Assembly: GCA_021463315.1 (NCBI GenBank)
Contig: JAJTXO010000245.1
Coordinates: forward strand, 1 to 6,235
Reading direction: 5' to 3'
Source: Caldilineales bacterium
Lineage (GTDB): Bacteria; Chloroflexota; Anaerolineae; JAAEKA01
Length of the DNA: 6,235 nucleotides
This document shows positions 1 through 6,130 of this stretch, piece by piece. Under the pieces are notes generated by a model. The model was given only the letters and a program-made list of their open reading frames with translations, had not been told where the DNA came from and made no database searches. Position 1 is the first letter of the stretch. Each line of letters begins with the position of its first letter. Position numbers and translations under genes: made by a program.

Positions 1-37
1 GTTCAGGGATCGCCCGCCAGCCGGACGATCCCTGAAC
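1..37 (-). terminator. Strong hairpin at left edge, likely terminator
   Basis: Bases 1-12 and 26-37 are perfect inverted repeats (GTTCAGGGATCG / CGATCCCTGAAC) separated by 13 bases. Inside, CCG at 14-16 can also pair with CGG at 22-24. The hairpin lies 86 bases past the stop of the leftward small exported-protein gene, a natural place for its terminator. Any U-tract for that direction would lie outside the window, so it cannot be checked. In the rightward direction no T-run follows. The bases between it and the gene (38-123) show nothing I can identify. Confidence 0.5.
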
Positions 38-123
38 GCCTGACTTGAAAATAGCCGCTCGGGCCGGTCTCCGACTGAGCCCGCTCGTTTTCATCGATGG
101 TTGTGCGCCCGGCGCATGGATGT

Positions 124-567
124 CTAATCCATGGTGATGCGGCAGGTGATAGCCGTGATGCCGTTGGGAGAGACGGCTGCCGCGTAGTCGGTCGTGACAT
201 AGGTCACTTGCCCCATGACCACCCGACACAGGCGCCCGGTGGATCCGTAGTCCAGGATCAGCCGCTGCCTGGGCCATTCGGCGTCCTTGGGCAGATATCC
301 GCGGCAGAAAGCCACCAGCCGCAGGGGCGTCTCCCAGTAAAAGTCCTGCTTCATCGTCACCACCATGTGCGGCAGCGTCGAACCGTCGGGCAGCCAGCAC
401 GAGCCATTCTGGACGATCCGATAGTCCACCGGCTCGGGTGGGTTGGCCGTCGCCGGCAGGAACGTCGCCGTCATCAGAACGGCAACCAAGAGACCCAGCA
501 TCGCTTTGCGCCGCAGCGCAGTCAGCCCAACCACCGCTCTTTTTGCTCCGTCAAACTGCTGTGACAT
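124..567 (-). CDS. Small exported protein with four cysteines, function unknown
   Basis: This gene encodes 147 residues with a Sec-type signal peptide: a basic N-region (LRRK, residues 18-21), a hydrophobic core at about 23-38 and a likely cleavage after A41 (ATA|NPP). The mature part is about 106 residues, probably beta-rich, with cysteines at 57, 88, 114 and 142, an even number that would suit two disulfides outside the membrane. I see no lipobox and no known family motif. The ATG at 567 is well supported: AGGAGG (574-579 on this strand) sits 6 bases upstream. An internal Met23 would leave a shorter signal peptide but lacks such a site. The gene is divergent from the STAND regulator with 247 bp between the start codons, so it may be one of that regulator's targets, although this is inference from position only. 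The function is not recognised. Confidence 0.8.
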   Translation of the reverse strand: MSQQFDGAKRAVVGLTALRRKAMLGLLVAVLMTATFLPATANPPEPVDYRIVQNGSCWLPDGSTLPHMVVTMKQDFYWETPLRLVAFCRGYLPKDAEWPRQRLILDYGSTGRLCRVVMGQVTYVTTDYAAAVSPNGITAITCRITMD

Positions 568-585
568 TTCTATCCTCCTGTGAGT

Positions 586-644
586 ATCATCTCAAAAAAC
601 CGGGGTCGAGACTTCGGAAGTCTTTCCCAATCTATTGAGATGAT
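586..644. promoter_or_regulatory. Nested, nearly concentric inverted repeats between divergent genes
   Basis: The outer arms are ATCATCTCAA at 586-595 and TTGAGATGAT at 635-644, a perfect 10-bp inverted repeat centred at 615. Inside it a perfect 7-1-7 palindrome (AGACTTC-G-GAAGTCT) spans 609-623 and is centred at 616. The set starts 7 bases upstream of the Shine-Dalgarno site of the leftward gene. It could be an operator for dimeric or tetrameric regulator binding, or a structured 5' leader of that gene. I could not fix a convincing -35/-10 pair here. Confidence 0.5.
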
Positions 645-726
645 GTCTGTTGTGGGCGTTAACCCAGCCTTGTGAACCTGCTGATGACCATTGAACACGA
701 TTTTCGGCAAGAATGGGGTCAGAATT

Positions 727-787
727 CGATAGCGCAAGCGATAGAAACAGCGATATATTCTCGTTCAACTCGTTAGTATCGCTATCG
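727..787. promoter_or_regulatory. Cluster of CGATA motifs, candidate operator of the regulator gene
   Basis: CGATA occurs on the plus strand at 727-731, 739-743 and 751-755, exactly 12 bp apart. It occurs on the minus strand at 777-781 and 783-787. The outermost copies form an 8-bp inverted repeat, CGATAGCG (727-734) with CGCTATCG (780-787). The cluster ends 28 bases before the chosen start codon of the HTH regulator, in an AT-richer stretch holding TATATT (754-759), a possible -10 element without a good -35. Autoregulation by the XRE domain is a reasonable inference. Confidence 0.45.
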
Positions 788-802
788 GTTGGGGCATTTG
801 CG

Positions 803-808
803 AAGGGG
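803..808 (+). promoter_or_regulatory. Ribosome binding site fixing the start of the regulator
   Basis: AAGGGG lies 6 bases before the ATG at 815. The frame stays open upstream to an ATG at 713, but the added 34 residues have no domain and the DNA there is occupied by the CGATA motif cluster, so 815 is preferred. Confidence 0.65.
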
Positions 809-814
809 TTGCTT

Positions 815-3442
815 ATGAGCGGCACTGAGGGCGCTTTCGCCCATTGGTTGAAACAACAGCGAAGACAACTGAATCTGACACAGAAGGAGCTCGCTCAGCG
901 GGCTTGTTGCGCCGAAGTGACTCTGCGCAAGGTCGAAGCTGGCGATCTTCGCCCATCTGCTGCACTGGCCGAAGCCTTGGCCAGGGCCCTTGGCGCGGCT
1001 GACGGCGAGCTGCCAGTTATCGTTGCGCTGGCGCGCGGCGCCGGTCCTCCTCATGGCTTGGCGGCGCACTGGAGGGCATCCAGAGGCTCCAACAACCTGG
1101 CGCTGGAACTGACCCCCTTGTTTGGTCGGGAAGAAAACGTGCGGGCTATCTGCCAGCGGCTGGCGGCAGTCGACACGCGGTTGATCACGCTGCTGGGGCC
1201 GCCGGGCGTCGGCAAGACGCGGCTTGCCCAGGCCATTGCCGCGCACGCGCTGCCCGATTATCAGGACGGCGTCTACTTTGTGCGACTGGAGGCAATCAGC
1301 GATCCCGCGCGTGTGGCGCCGGCAATCGCACAGGCGCTGGGGTTCCAGTTCAACGGCCCGCAGACGCCAGACCTGCAGTTGCGCGCCTTTCTCGAGCACA
1401 AGCATCTGCTGCTGGTGCTGGATGATTTCGATCACGTGATCGAGGCTGTTCCATTGATCGATGGCCTGCTGCGGCATTGCCGCTGGCTGCAGGTCCTGGT
1501 GACCAGCCGGCATCCGCTGCGGATGCGCGGAGAGCGCCAGATCCCGGTGTTGCCGCTGGCGCTGCCAGCCGAAGGCCCTGCTCCCGCCCCGCTCACCGCC
1601 GCCGAAGCCTTGCGCAGCCCCGCCATCGCCTTGTTTGTCGAACGCGCGCAGTCTGTGCTGCCCGATTTTGCCATCACCGATGCCAACGCCGCCGCGGTAG
1701 CCGAGATCTGTCGCCGGCTGGACGGGCTACCCCTGGCCATCGAACTGGTCGCGGCGCGCGTGAAGCATCTGGCGCCGATGGAGCTGCTGGACAACCTGCA
1801 CGGGCCCTGGCTGCTTTCGGTGGGCAGCCTGCAGGATGTGGCGACGCGCCAGCGAACCCTGCGCGGCGCCATCCACTGGAGCTACGACCTGCTCTCGGCC
1901 GACGAGCAGACGCTGTTCGCCTATCTGTCCACCTTCGTGGGCAGCTTTACGCTGGAAGCCGTCGAATTCCTGTGCGAAGACACCTCTGCGCCCCCGCTCT
2001 CCACCACCTTCGCGCGTGCCCAAGTTCTGGACGGCATCGGTTCACTGCTAGACAAGAACCTGTTGCAACGCCAGACTGCTCCCCATGGCAGGTCGTCTTA
2101 CCGCATGCTGATGACGCTGCGCGAGTTTGCCTGGGAACGGCTGCAGGCCAGCCGGCAGGATGAGGCCGTTGCGCAGCGGCACCTGGCCTGGTACGCCAAA
2201 GCGGCGGAAGCGGCTGAGCAAGCGTTGAGCAAGGAGCAGGAGATCGAGTGGTTCGGGCGATTCGACAGCGACATCGACAACCTGTACGCGGCGCTGAACA
2301 CTGCCTGCCGCGCAGATGCCCAGAAAGCGCTCTCCCTTGCGGTGCTGCTGTCGCAATACCTGGCGGCGAACGCCCACTATCTTGAGGCGCAGCAGATGCT
2401 TCAGCGGGTGCTCGCGCTTCCAGGCGCCGCCGACGCCAGCACGCGCCGGGCGATCCTTCTCTGCGACCTGGGTTTCACTGCGCTACATCTTCAAGGGCTG
2501 GAGGTTGCGGGCCATCTGTTTCAGGAAAGCCTGGCCATGAGCAGCACGCTCGGCTTCGATCACGGCATGGCCAAGGCTCAGATGTTTCTGGGCCAGATCG
2601 CTTGGCTCCAGGGGGACTATGAAGGCGCCCGGGGTCGCTTGGAGCCGGCGCTATCGACGGCTGAGCGCCTGGAGGATGTCCTGCTGGCGGCGCAGTTGCA
2701 TGGTTTCCTGGGCAACACGACGCTGAACCAACGCGATGCGGGTGCAGCACGGGGCCACTTCAAGGCGGGCATGGAATGCAGCCGGCGGGTGGGCTGCCGG
2801 CTGTGGGCGGGCTTCTCGCTGCTGGGCTGGGGACAGGCGGCGTTCGCCGAGGGCGACCCGGACCAGGCGCGGTCCTTCTGTCAACAGGCGCTGGAGAGCG
2901 GCCGCCAGTCGTGCAACGTGCTGATTCGGGCGCGTTCGCTGGGCTGGCTGGGCAGAATCGCCCTCTTTCAGCGTGACCTGGAGGGCGCCCAGGAGTATCT
3001 CGATGAGTGTCTGGAGATTCTGAAGCCGATTCGTTGCGCAACGTCCGACTTGCTGGCGGCCGAGGCGTGGTTTCAGCTCGCGACCCTGGCGCAGATCCAG
3101 GGCATGGACGAGGAGGCGCTGCACCGGTATCGCAAGAGCGTTGCGCTCTTCACGCCGGGCTGTGGGCAGGAGATCGACCACAGGCCGCTGCTGCTCCAGC
3201 GTCTGGCCGCCATCCACTGGGCGCGCAACGATGCCGAGCTGGCGGCGCAGCTGCTCTCCTGCGCCCAGGCGCTGTCGGAGCTCATCGGAGCGCCGCTGTA
3301 TCCCGACCCATACGCCGGCGACGACACAGGCTCCAGGGTGCGGCTGCAGCTCGAGCCCGACCGGTGGGCCGCAGCCTGGACCAGCGGCCAGGCCCTGTCG
3401 TTCCAGGAAGCCGTCGCGCGCGGCCTCGGCCCGCAGGAGTGA
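815..3442 (+). CDS. XRE-type HTH / STAND (NB-ARC) ATPase / TPR transcriptional regulator
   Basis: An 875-residue cytoplasmic signal-transduction ATPase of the STAND class, probably a transcription regulator. Domains in order: XRE-type helix-turn-helix at about 8-65 (LTQKELAQR, then LRKVEAG); a linker ending in LFGREENV; an NB-ARC ATPase with Walker A GPPGVGKT at 128-135, Walker B LLLVLDD ending at D203-D204, a VTSR sensor-like motif and the GLPLA motif from 304; a winged-helix-like segment from about 347 (RTLRGAIHWSYDLL); then from about 445 to the end a long alpha-helical TPR-like array. In this family the TPR part usually senses a ligand or partner, ATP exchange drives oligomerisation, and the N-terminal HTH is the output. 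The ligand cannot be read from sequence. The ATPase motifs look intact. The gene is alone in its transcription unit, closed by a hairpin, and divergent from a small exported protein gene with motif-rich DNA between them. A defence-type STAND role is less likely because no nuclease, protease or TIR effector domain is visible. Confidence 0.88.
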   Translation: MSGTEGAFAHWLKQQRRQLNLTQKELAQRACCAEVTLRKVEAGDLRPSAALAEALARALGAADGELPVIVALARGAGPPHGLAAHWRASRGSNNLALELTPLFGREENVRAICQRLAAVDTRLITLLGPPGVGKTRLAQAIAAHALPDYQDGVYFVRLEAISDPARVAPAIAQALGFQFNGPQTPDLQLRAFLEHKHLLLVLDDFDHVIEAVPLIDGLLRHCRWLQVLVTSRHPLRMRGERQIPVLPLALPAEGPAPAPLTAAEALRSPAIALFVERAQSVLPDFAITDANAAAVAEICRRLDGLPLAIELVAARVKHLAPMELLDNLHGPWLLSVGSLQDVATRQRTLRGAIHWSYDLLSADEQTLFAYLSTFVGSFTLEAVEFLCEDTSAPPLSTTFARAQVLDGIGSLLDKNLLQRQTAPHGRSSYRMLMTLREFAWERLQASRQDEAVAQRHLAWYAKAAEAAEQALSKEQEIEWFGRFDSDIDNLYAALNTACRADAQKALSLAVLLSQYLAANAHYLEAQQMLQRVLALPGAADASTRRAILLCDLGFTALHLQGLEVAGHLFQESLAMSSTLGFDHGMAKAQMFLGQIAWLQGDYEGARGRLEPALSTAERLEDVLLAAQLHGFLGNTTLNQRDAGAARGHFKAGMECSRRVGCRLWAGFSLLGWGQAAFAEGDPDQARSFCQQALESGRQSCNVLIRARSLGWLGRIALFQRDLEGAQEYLDECLEILKPIRCATSDLLAAEAWFQLATLAQIQGMDEEALHRYRKSVALFTPGCGQEIDHRPLLLQRLAAIHWARNDAELAAQLLSCAQALSELIGAPLYPDPYAGDDTGSRVRLQLEPDRWAAAWTSGQALSFQEAVARGLGPQE

Positions 3443-3453
3443 CCGGGGGAGCG

Positions 3454-3492
3454 CGTGCAGCCCCCAGGCCGCGGTGGCGTGGGGGCTGCACG
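3454..3492 (+). terminator. 13-bp GC-rich hairpin terminator after the regulator
   Basis: Bases 3454-3466 pair with 3480-3492 (core GTGCAGCCCCC / GGGGGCTGCAC), leaving a 13-base loop in which GCC 3468-3470 can pair with GGC 3476-3478. It begins 11 bases after the regulator stop codon. The downstream tract (ATTCATGTGTT) is only weakly T-rich, so it is not a textbook intrinsic terminator. It also lies between convergent units and could serve both. Confidence 0.65.
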
Positions 3493-3539
3493 TGATTCAT
3501 GTGTTAGGACAGCCGGCGGTTGCATAACGGGCAGAGCGG

Positions 3540-3818
3540 TTATCGGTCGTCCGCCAGGAGCGCCTCGATCTCGTCCCACGACAGGATCTGTTCGTACATC
3601 GGCCATAGCCGCGCCCAGTGCCAGTAGCGTTGGAGGTCGCGCACGATCATGCCCAGAACGAGCCCGGCCAACAGGAAGTTCAGCGCCGTCGGGAGGATCA
3701 GGACGGCAGTCGCTGAGAGGAGCGCGCTGTTACGTGTGTGCTCAGGCCGCGAATTCCGCGGTCTCTTCTGCAGCCTGCCATCTTGTGCCGACCTGACGAA
3801 ACGTGACCTGTATGCCAC
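3540..3818 (-). CDS. Short single-pass membrane protein, start uncertain; possible gene remnant
   Basis: The reading frame gives at most 92 residues from a GTG at 3818 that directly follows an in-frame TAA. That GTG has no Shine-Dalgarno site and would overlap the preceding gene by 77 bases. The first 29 or so residues are basic and look like a shadow of that gene. From about residue 31 (near 3728) the sequence looks real: a hydrophobic segment at about 33-59 (LLSATAVLILPTALNFLLAG and on), then a cytoplasmic-type tail rich in aromatic residues (RYWHWARLW) and an acidic end (DEIEALLADDR). No ATG or GTG lies at the junction with the upstream stop. It may therefore be the 3' end of a membrane-protein gene whose front was lost, or a small gene with an unusual start. 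A frameshifted tail of the 151-residue protein is also conceivable, but I see no slippery heptamer. The family is not recognised. Confidence 0.4.
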   Translation of the reverse strand: MAYRSRFVRSAQDGRLQKRPRNSRPEHTRNSALLSATAVLILPTALNFLLAGLVLGMIVRDLQRYWHWARLWPMYEQILSWDEIEALLADDR

Positions 3819-4197
3819 TTAGACCCAACGTGGGCTTATGGGGATCTCCTTGAGCGATGCGAATCTGCAGGGTCAGCATCACACTATCTTGGACGCTTTG
3901 CGGTGGCTGGAACCGTAGATAGGTGAAATCACCGTGATCGCTGGAACGCTGCACAATAGCCTCTTCAGACATTATGTATATCGGCTTAGCCGACCCTTCC
4001 ACCTGGACTGGTCCGCCTAAGTTTTCGCTCGACACAACAACATCCGGCTGCCCAAGCACCGATGGCAAATCGGGTAGAGTGAGAGGGTGGCCATGACCGG
4101 ATAGGGGCGAGCTTGTTAGAAGCGCTTCAAGAATCGCTCCCTGAAATTGTCCGAGTGTCTCATCCGATAGTTTCAAACCAGTCTGGTTGTTAGGCAT
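3742..4197 (-). CDS. Hypothetical 151-residue protein downstream of the metalloprotease
   Basis: The gene begins with ATG 33 bases after the protease stop codon on the same strand, so the two are probably co-transcribed. The Shine-Dalgarno site is weak (GAGAAAG within CGAGAAAGCTCTGAC before the ATG). The protein has no signal peptide, no membrane segment and no cysteine. It begins with a likely amphipathic helix (residues 11-29, SDETLGQFQGAILEALL), then a Pro/Gly-containing linker, then what looks like a beta-rich part (VQVEG, PIYIM, FTYLRF, VMLTLQIRIA, GIQVTFRQVGTRWQ). The final strand pattern recalls NTF2-like folds, but this is only a resemblance. I do not recognise the family. Position suggests a partner of the protease, such as an inhibitor, chaperone or co-secreted factor. 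Its GC content is lower than that of the regulator gene. Confidence 0.7.
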   Translation of the reverse strand: MPNNQTGLKLSDETLGQFQGAILEALLTSSPLSGHGHPLTLPDLPSVLGQPDVVVSSENLGGPVQVEGSAKPIYIMSEEAIVQRSSDHGDFTYLRFQPPQSVQDSVMLTLQIRIAQGDPHKPTLGLSGIQVTFRQVGTRWQAAEETAEFAA

Positions 4198-4230
4198 GTC
4201 AGAGCTTTCTCGACGGCGCCGAGACTACCA

Positions 4231-5034
4231 TTATGCGTACCACTTGTGCCACATGCCGTTGTCAGTCCCGCGCACGAAGGTATCAATCCGGTTCGATCCC
4301 CAAGAGACCGCCGCTGGAGCAGAGGAAAGGATGCCGCCCAGGTTCTCCCAACCGCGCCAGACCGACCCATCCCACCACTTGTGCCACATGGCGTTGTCAG
4401 TCCCGCGCACGAAACAATCCAGACGGTTCGCAGCCCAAGAGGACACGCCGATTCCTGATGTAAGCACGCCGCCCAGCTTCTCCCAGCCGCTCCAGGTCGA
4501 GCCGTTCCACCACTTGTGCCACATAGCGTTGTCGGTCCCGCGTACAAAGGTGTCTATACGGTTCGGTCCCCAGGACACGGCCGCAGGAGCCGACATGAGG
4601 ACACCGCCCAGATTCTCCCAATCGCTCCAGATCGAGCCGTTCCACCACTTGTGCCACATGGCATTGTCGGTCCCGCGCACAAAGCAATCCAGGCGGTTGG
4701 CGGCCCAAGAGGACACGCCGATTCCTGATGTAAGCACGCCGCCCAGGTTTTCCCAGCCGCTCCAGGTCGAGCCGTTCCACCACTTGTGCCACATGGCGTT
4801 GTCAGTCCCGCGCACGAAGGTATCGATCCGGTTCTCACCCCAAGAGACGGCCGTCGGAGCCGAGGCAAGGATGCCGCCCAGGTTCTCCCATCCGCTCCAA
4901 TTCGAGCCGTTCCACCACTTGTGATACATGGCGTTGTCAGTCCCGCGCACGAAACAATCCAGACGGTTCGCAGCCCAAGAAGACACACCGATTCCCGATG
5001 AGAGGATGCCACCCAGGTTCTCCCAACCCGACCA
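4231..5034 (-). repeat. Six tandem 135-bp coding repeats in ABABAB order
   Basis: In protein order the units cover 5034-4900, 4899-4765, 4764-4630, 4629-4495, 4494-4360 and 4359-4234, the last being 42 residues. Each begins W-x-x-W-E-(N/K)-LGG and ends RGTDN-x-M-x-HKW. Type A units (1, 3, 5) carry SGIGVSSWAANRLDCFV; type B units (2, 4, 6) carry SAPxAVSWGxNRIDTFV. This gives a 270-bp higher-order period. The DNA at 4381-4515 and 4651-4785 differs at 9 of 135 positions by my count, pointing to recent duplication or gene conversion. The motif matches the PLL lectin-type repeat that Pfam has called DUF346 (from memory). Confidence 0.9.
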
Positions 5035-6105
5035 CCTCGACCTCATTCCATAGAGCGCCTGGATTCCAGCGATATCATCGCTCTCCAATTGTCGGTGGGG
5101 CCCGCCATAATACGCATACATCAACGCGCCTTTGACCGTGCTATGGGCGATACCAAGCGCATGGCCGAACTCGTGCCCAGCTACAGTAATCAGGTCGATA
5201 CCCGAAGCCGGCAGATTGATAGACCAGGTCTCAGCCTCATCAAAGTGCGTGTCTCCCGCTAATGCGCCTCCACCTGGCGGTGGGTAATACGCGTGCGCCA
5301 ATATCCCGCTGGGGCCATCAAAGGGGTTGCCATCCCCATGATCGCCGCCAGCGAACCGAATTACGATATCCGGAGAGTTTCCCAACGGCACCTCAGAAAA
5401 TGACAAGGGAGTCACAGCAGCCCACAGCCCAAAAGCGCTCGCGATGGCGCTACGGATCTGGGCCGGTGTGAGATCCGAAGTGAAGTTCTGGTAGGCATAG
5501 GTGAGGCTTGTCTTGTTCCACTTACTCCCCTTTAGAACGAAATCGGCTGCAGTGACATCTGGAAAGCCGCAACGAGGCATTTGCATCAGTTCCAGAGTTG
5601 CCGCATCCAATTCGCCCGTCAAGGGCAAGCCATTGTACTCCTGAAAACGCAGAAGTGCCTGTGTAGTGTTGTCGTCGAAGACGGCTGCTACCTCTGGAGG
5701 CTGTACGAGATCCTTCGCTACAGCACCGAACGATAACAGGTGGGACGCTTGCATATAGCCGAACTTCTGCAAATACCGTTGCAGACGCGCTACATCTGGT
5801 CCTTCGACGCCTGAGGCCAGTCCAGCAGCCCTCGGAACGTACTCCTTGGCGCTCGTTAGTTGTACCCATTCGGATTGAGACCCCGCCAAGGGGCTGGCAG
5901 GCATTTCCCCTTCCACGCCGGGTTGCCCTTCAGGCATCGTGGTCGTTGCTGTCGGCGTCATCGCAGCATCACTTGTCATCGTTCCGGAAGGCATTTCACT
6001 TGCCGTCATCCCTGGCTGTCCGCTTTGGGCAGTCATTTCACCTGTGGGCATGTCGCTTACAGAACGTGTACCACTAGAGGGTGCTTGAGCTATTTGCTCG
6101 TTCAT
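4231..6105 (-). CDS. Matrixin (M10A, MMP-like) metalloprotease zymogen with PLL/DUF346-like propeller
   Basis: A 624-residue predicted zinc endopeptidase. Residues 15-75 form a Met/Pro/Thr/Ser-rich low-complexity stretch. Residues 99-176 form a peptidoglycan-binding-like prodomain (VARLQRYLQKFGY; TTQALLRFQEYNGLPLTGELD). The cysteine switch PRCGFPD (177-183) places C179 to hold the catalytic zinc in the latent form. The catalytic domain, about 194-354, has HEFGHALGIAH (zinc ligands H311, H315, H321; general base E312) and Met-turn M329 in ALMYAYY. H256, D258, H271 and H287 (GDHGDGN, GILAHAYY, GDTHFDE) match the structural-zinc and calcium region of MMPs. The segment closes with DDIAGIQALYG (343-353). 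Residues 358-624 are six 45-residue repeats likely to form a lectin-type beta-propeller. Start choice: AAGGAG lies 6 bases before the ATG at 6105; the ATG at 6111 is too close and the GTG at 6204 adds 33 residues with no domain. There is no signal peptide from any start. It is probably first in an operon with the 151-residue gene. Confidence 0.9.
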   Translation of the reverse strand: MNEQIAQAPSSGTRSVSDMPTGEMTAQSGQPGMTASEMPSGTMTSDAAMTPTATTTMPEGQPGVEGEMPASPLAGSQSEWVQLTSAKEYVPRAAGLASGVEGPDVARLQRYLQKFGYMQASHLLSFGAVAKDLVQPPEVAAVFDDNTTQALLRFQEYNGLPLTGELDAATLELMQMPRCGFPDVTAADFVLKGSKWNKTSLTYAYQNFTSDLTPAQIRSAIASAFGLWAAVTPLSFSEVPLGNSPDIVIRFAGGDHGDGNPFDGPSGILAHAYYPPPGGGALAGDTHFDEAETWSINLPASGIDLITVAGHEFGHALGIAHSTVKGALMYAYYGGPHRQLESDDIAGIQALYGMRSRWSGWENLGGILSSGIGVSSWAANRLDCFVRGTDNAMYHKWWNGSNWSGWENLGGILASAPTAVSWGENRIDTFVRGTDNAMWHKWWNGSTWSGWENLGGVLTSGIGVSSWAANRLDCFVRGTDNAMWHKWWNGSIWSDWENLGGVLMSAPAAVSWGPNRIDTFVRGTDNAMWHKWWNGSTWSGWEKLGGVLTSGIGVSSWAANRLDCFVRGTDNAMWHKWWDGSVWRGWENLGGILSSAPAAVSWGSNRIDTFVRGTDNGMWHKWYA

Positions 6106-6111
6106 GTCCAT

Positions 6112-6117
6112 CTCCTT
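6112..6117 (-). promoter_or_regulatory. Ribosome binding site fixing the protease start
   Basis: On the minus strand AAGGAG (within AAAAGGAG) lies 6 bases upstream of the ATG at 6105 and directly abuts the ATG at 6111. The spacing favours 6105 as the start. Confidence 0.75.
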
Positions 6118-6130
6118 TTGTGGGCTAGAC

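Noticed and set aside
97..564. Rightward open frame opposite the small exported protein
   Set aside because: The leftward frame has a strong ribosome binding site and a clear signal peptide; the rightward one has neither.
711..727. ATGGGGTCAGAATTCG string, resembling a phrase I associate with REP/transposon-adjacent DNA
   Set aside because: A single short copy with no partner repeat or transposase in the window; too weak to call.
713..814. Possible longer N-terminus of the regulator from an ATG at 713
   Set aside because: The added 34 residues match no domain, the region is filled with CGATA motif copies, and a ribosome binding site with good spacing precedes 815.
782..1513. Antisense open frame of 243 codons inside the regulator gene
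   Set aside because: High-GC shadow frame opposite strongly supported HTH and Walker A coding sequence.
2651..3217. Antisense open frame of 188 codons opposite the TPR region
   Set aside because: Shadow of a GC-rich gene; composition is Arg/Gln-rich with no recognisable motif.
3742..3818. Programmed frameshift joining the 151-residue protein to the membrane segment
   Set aside because: No slippery heptamer or following structure seen in the overlap; kept only as an alternative in the entry for the short ORF.
4187..4924. Long open frame antisense to the propeller repeats, itself repetitive
   Set aside because: It mirrors the 135-bp coding repeat (a multiple of three), so openness in several frames is expected. 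The protein has no independent features.
4231..5034. Regular direct repeats considered as a CRISPR array or satellite DNA
   Set aside because: The 135-bp units are in frame, contiguous without spacers, and encode a conserved 45-residue propeller motif.
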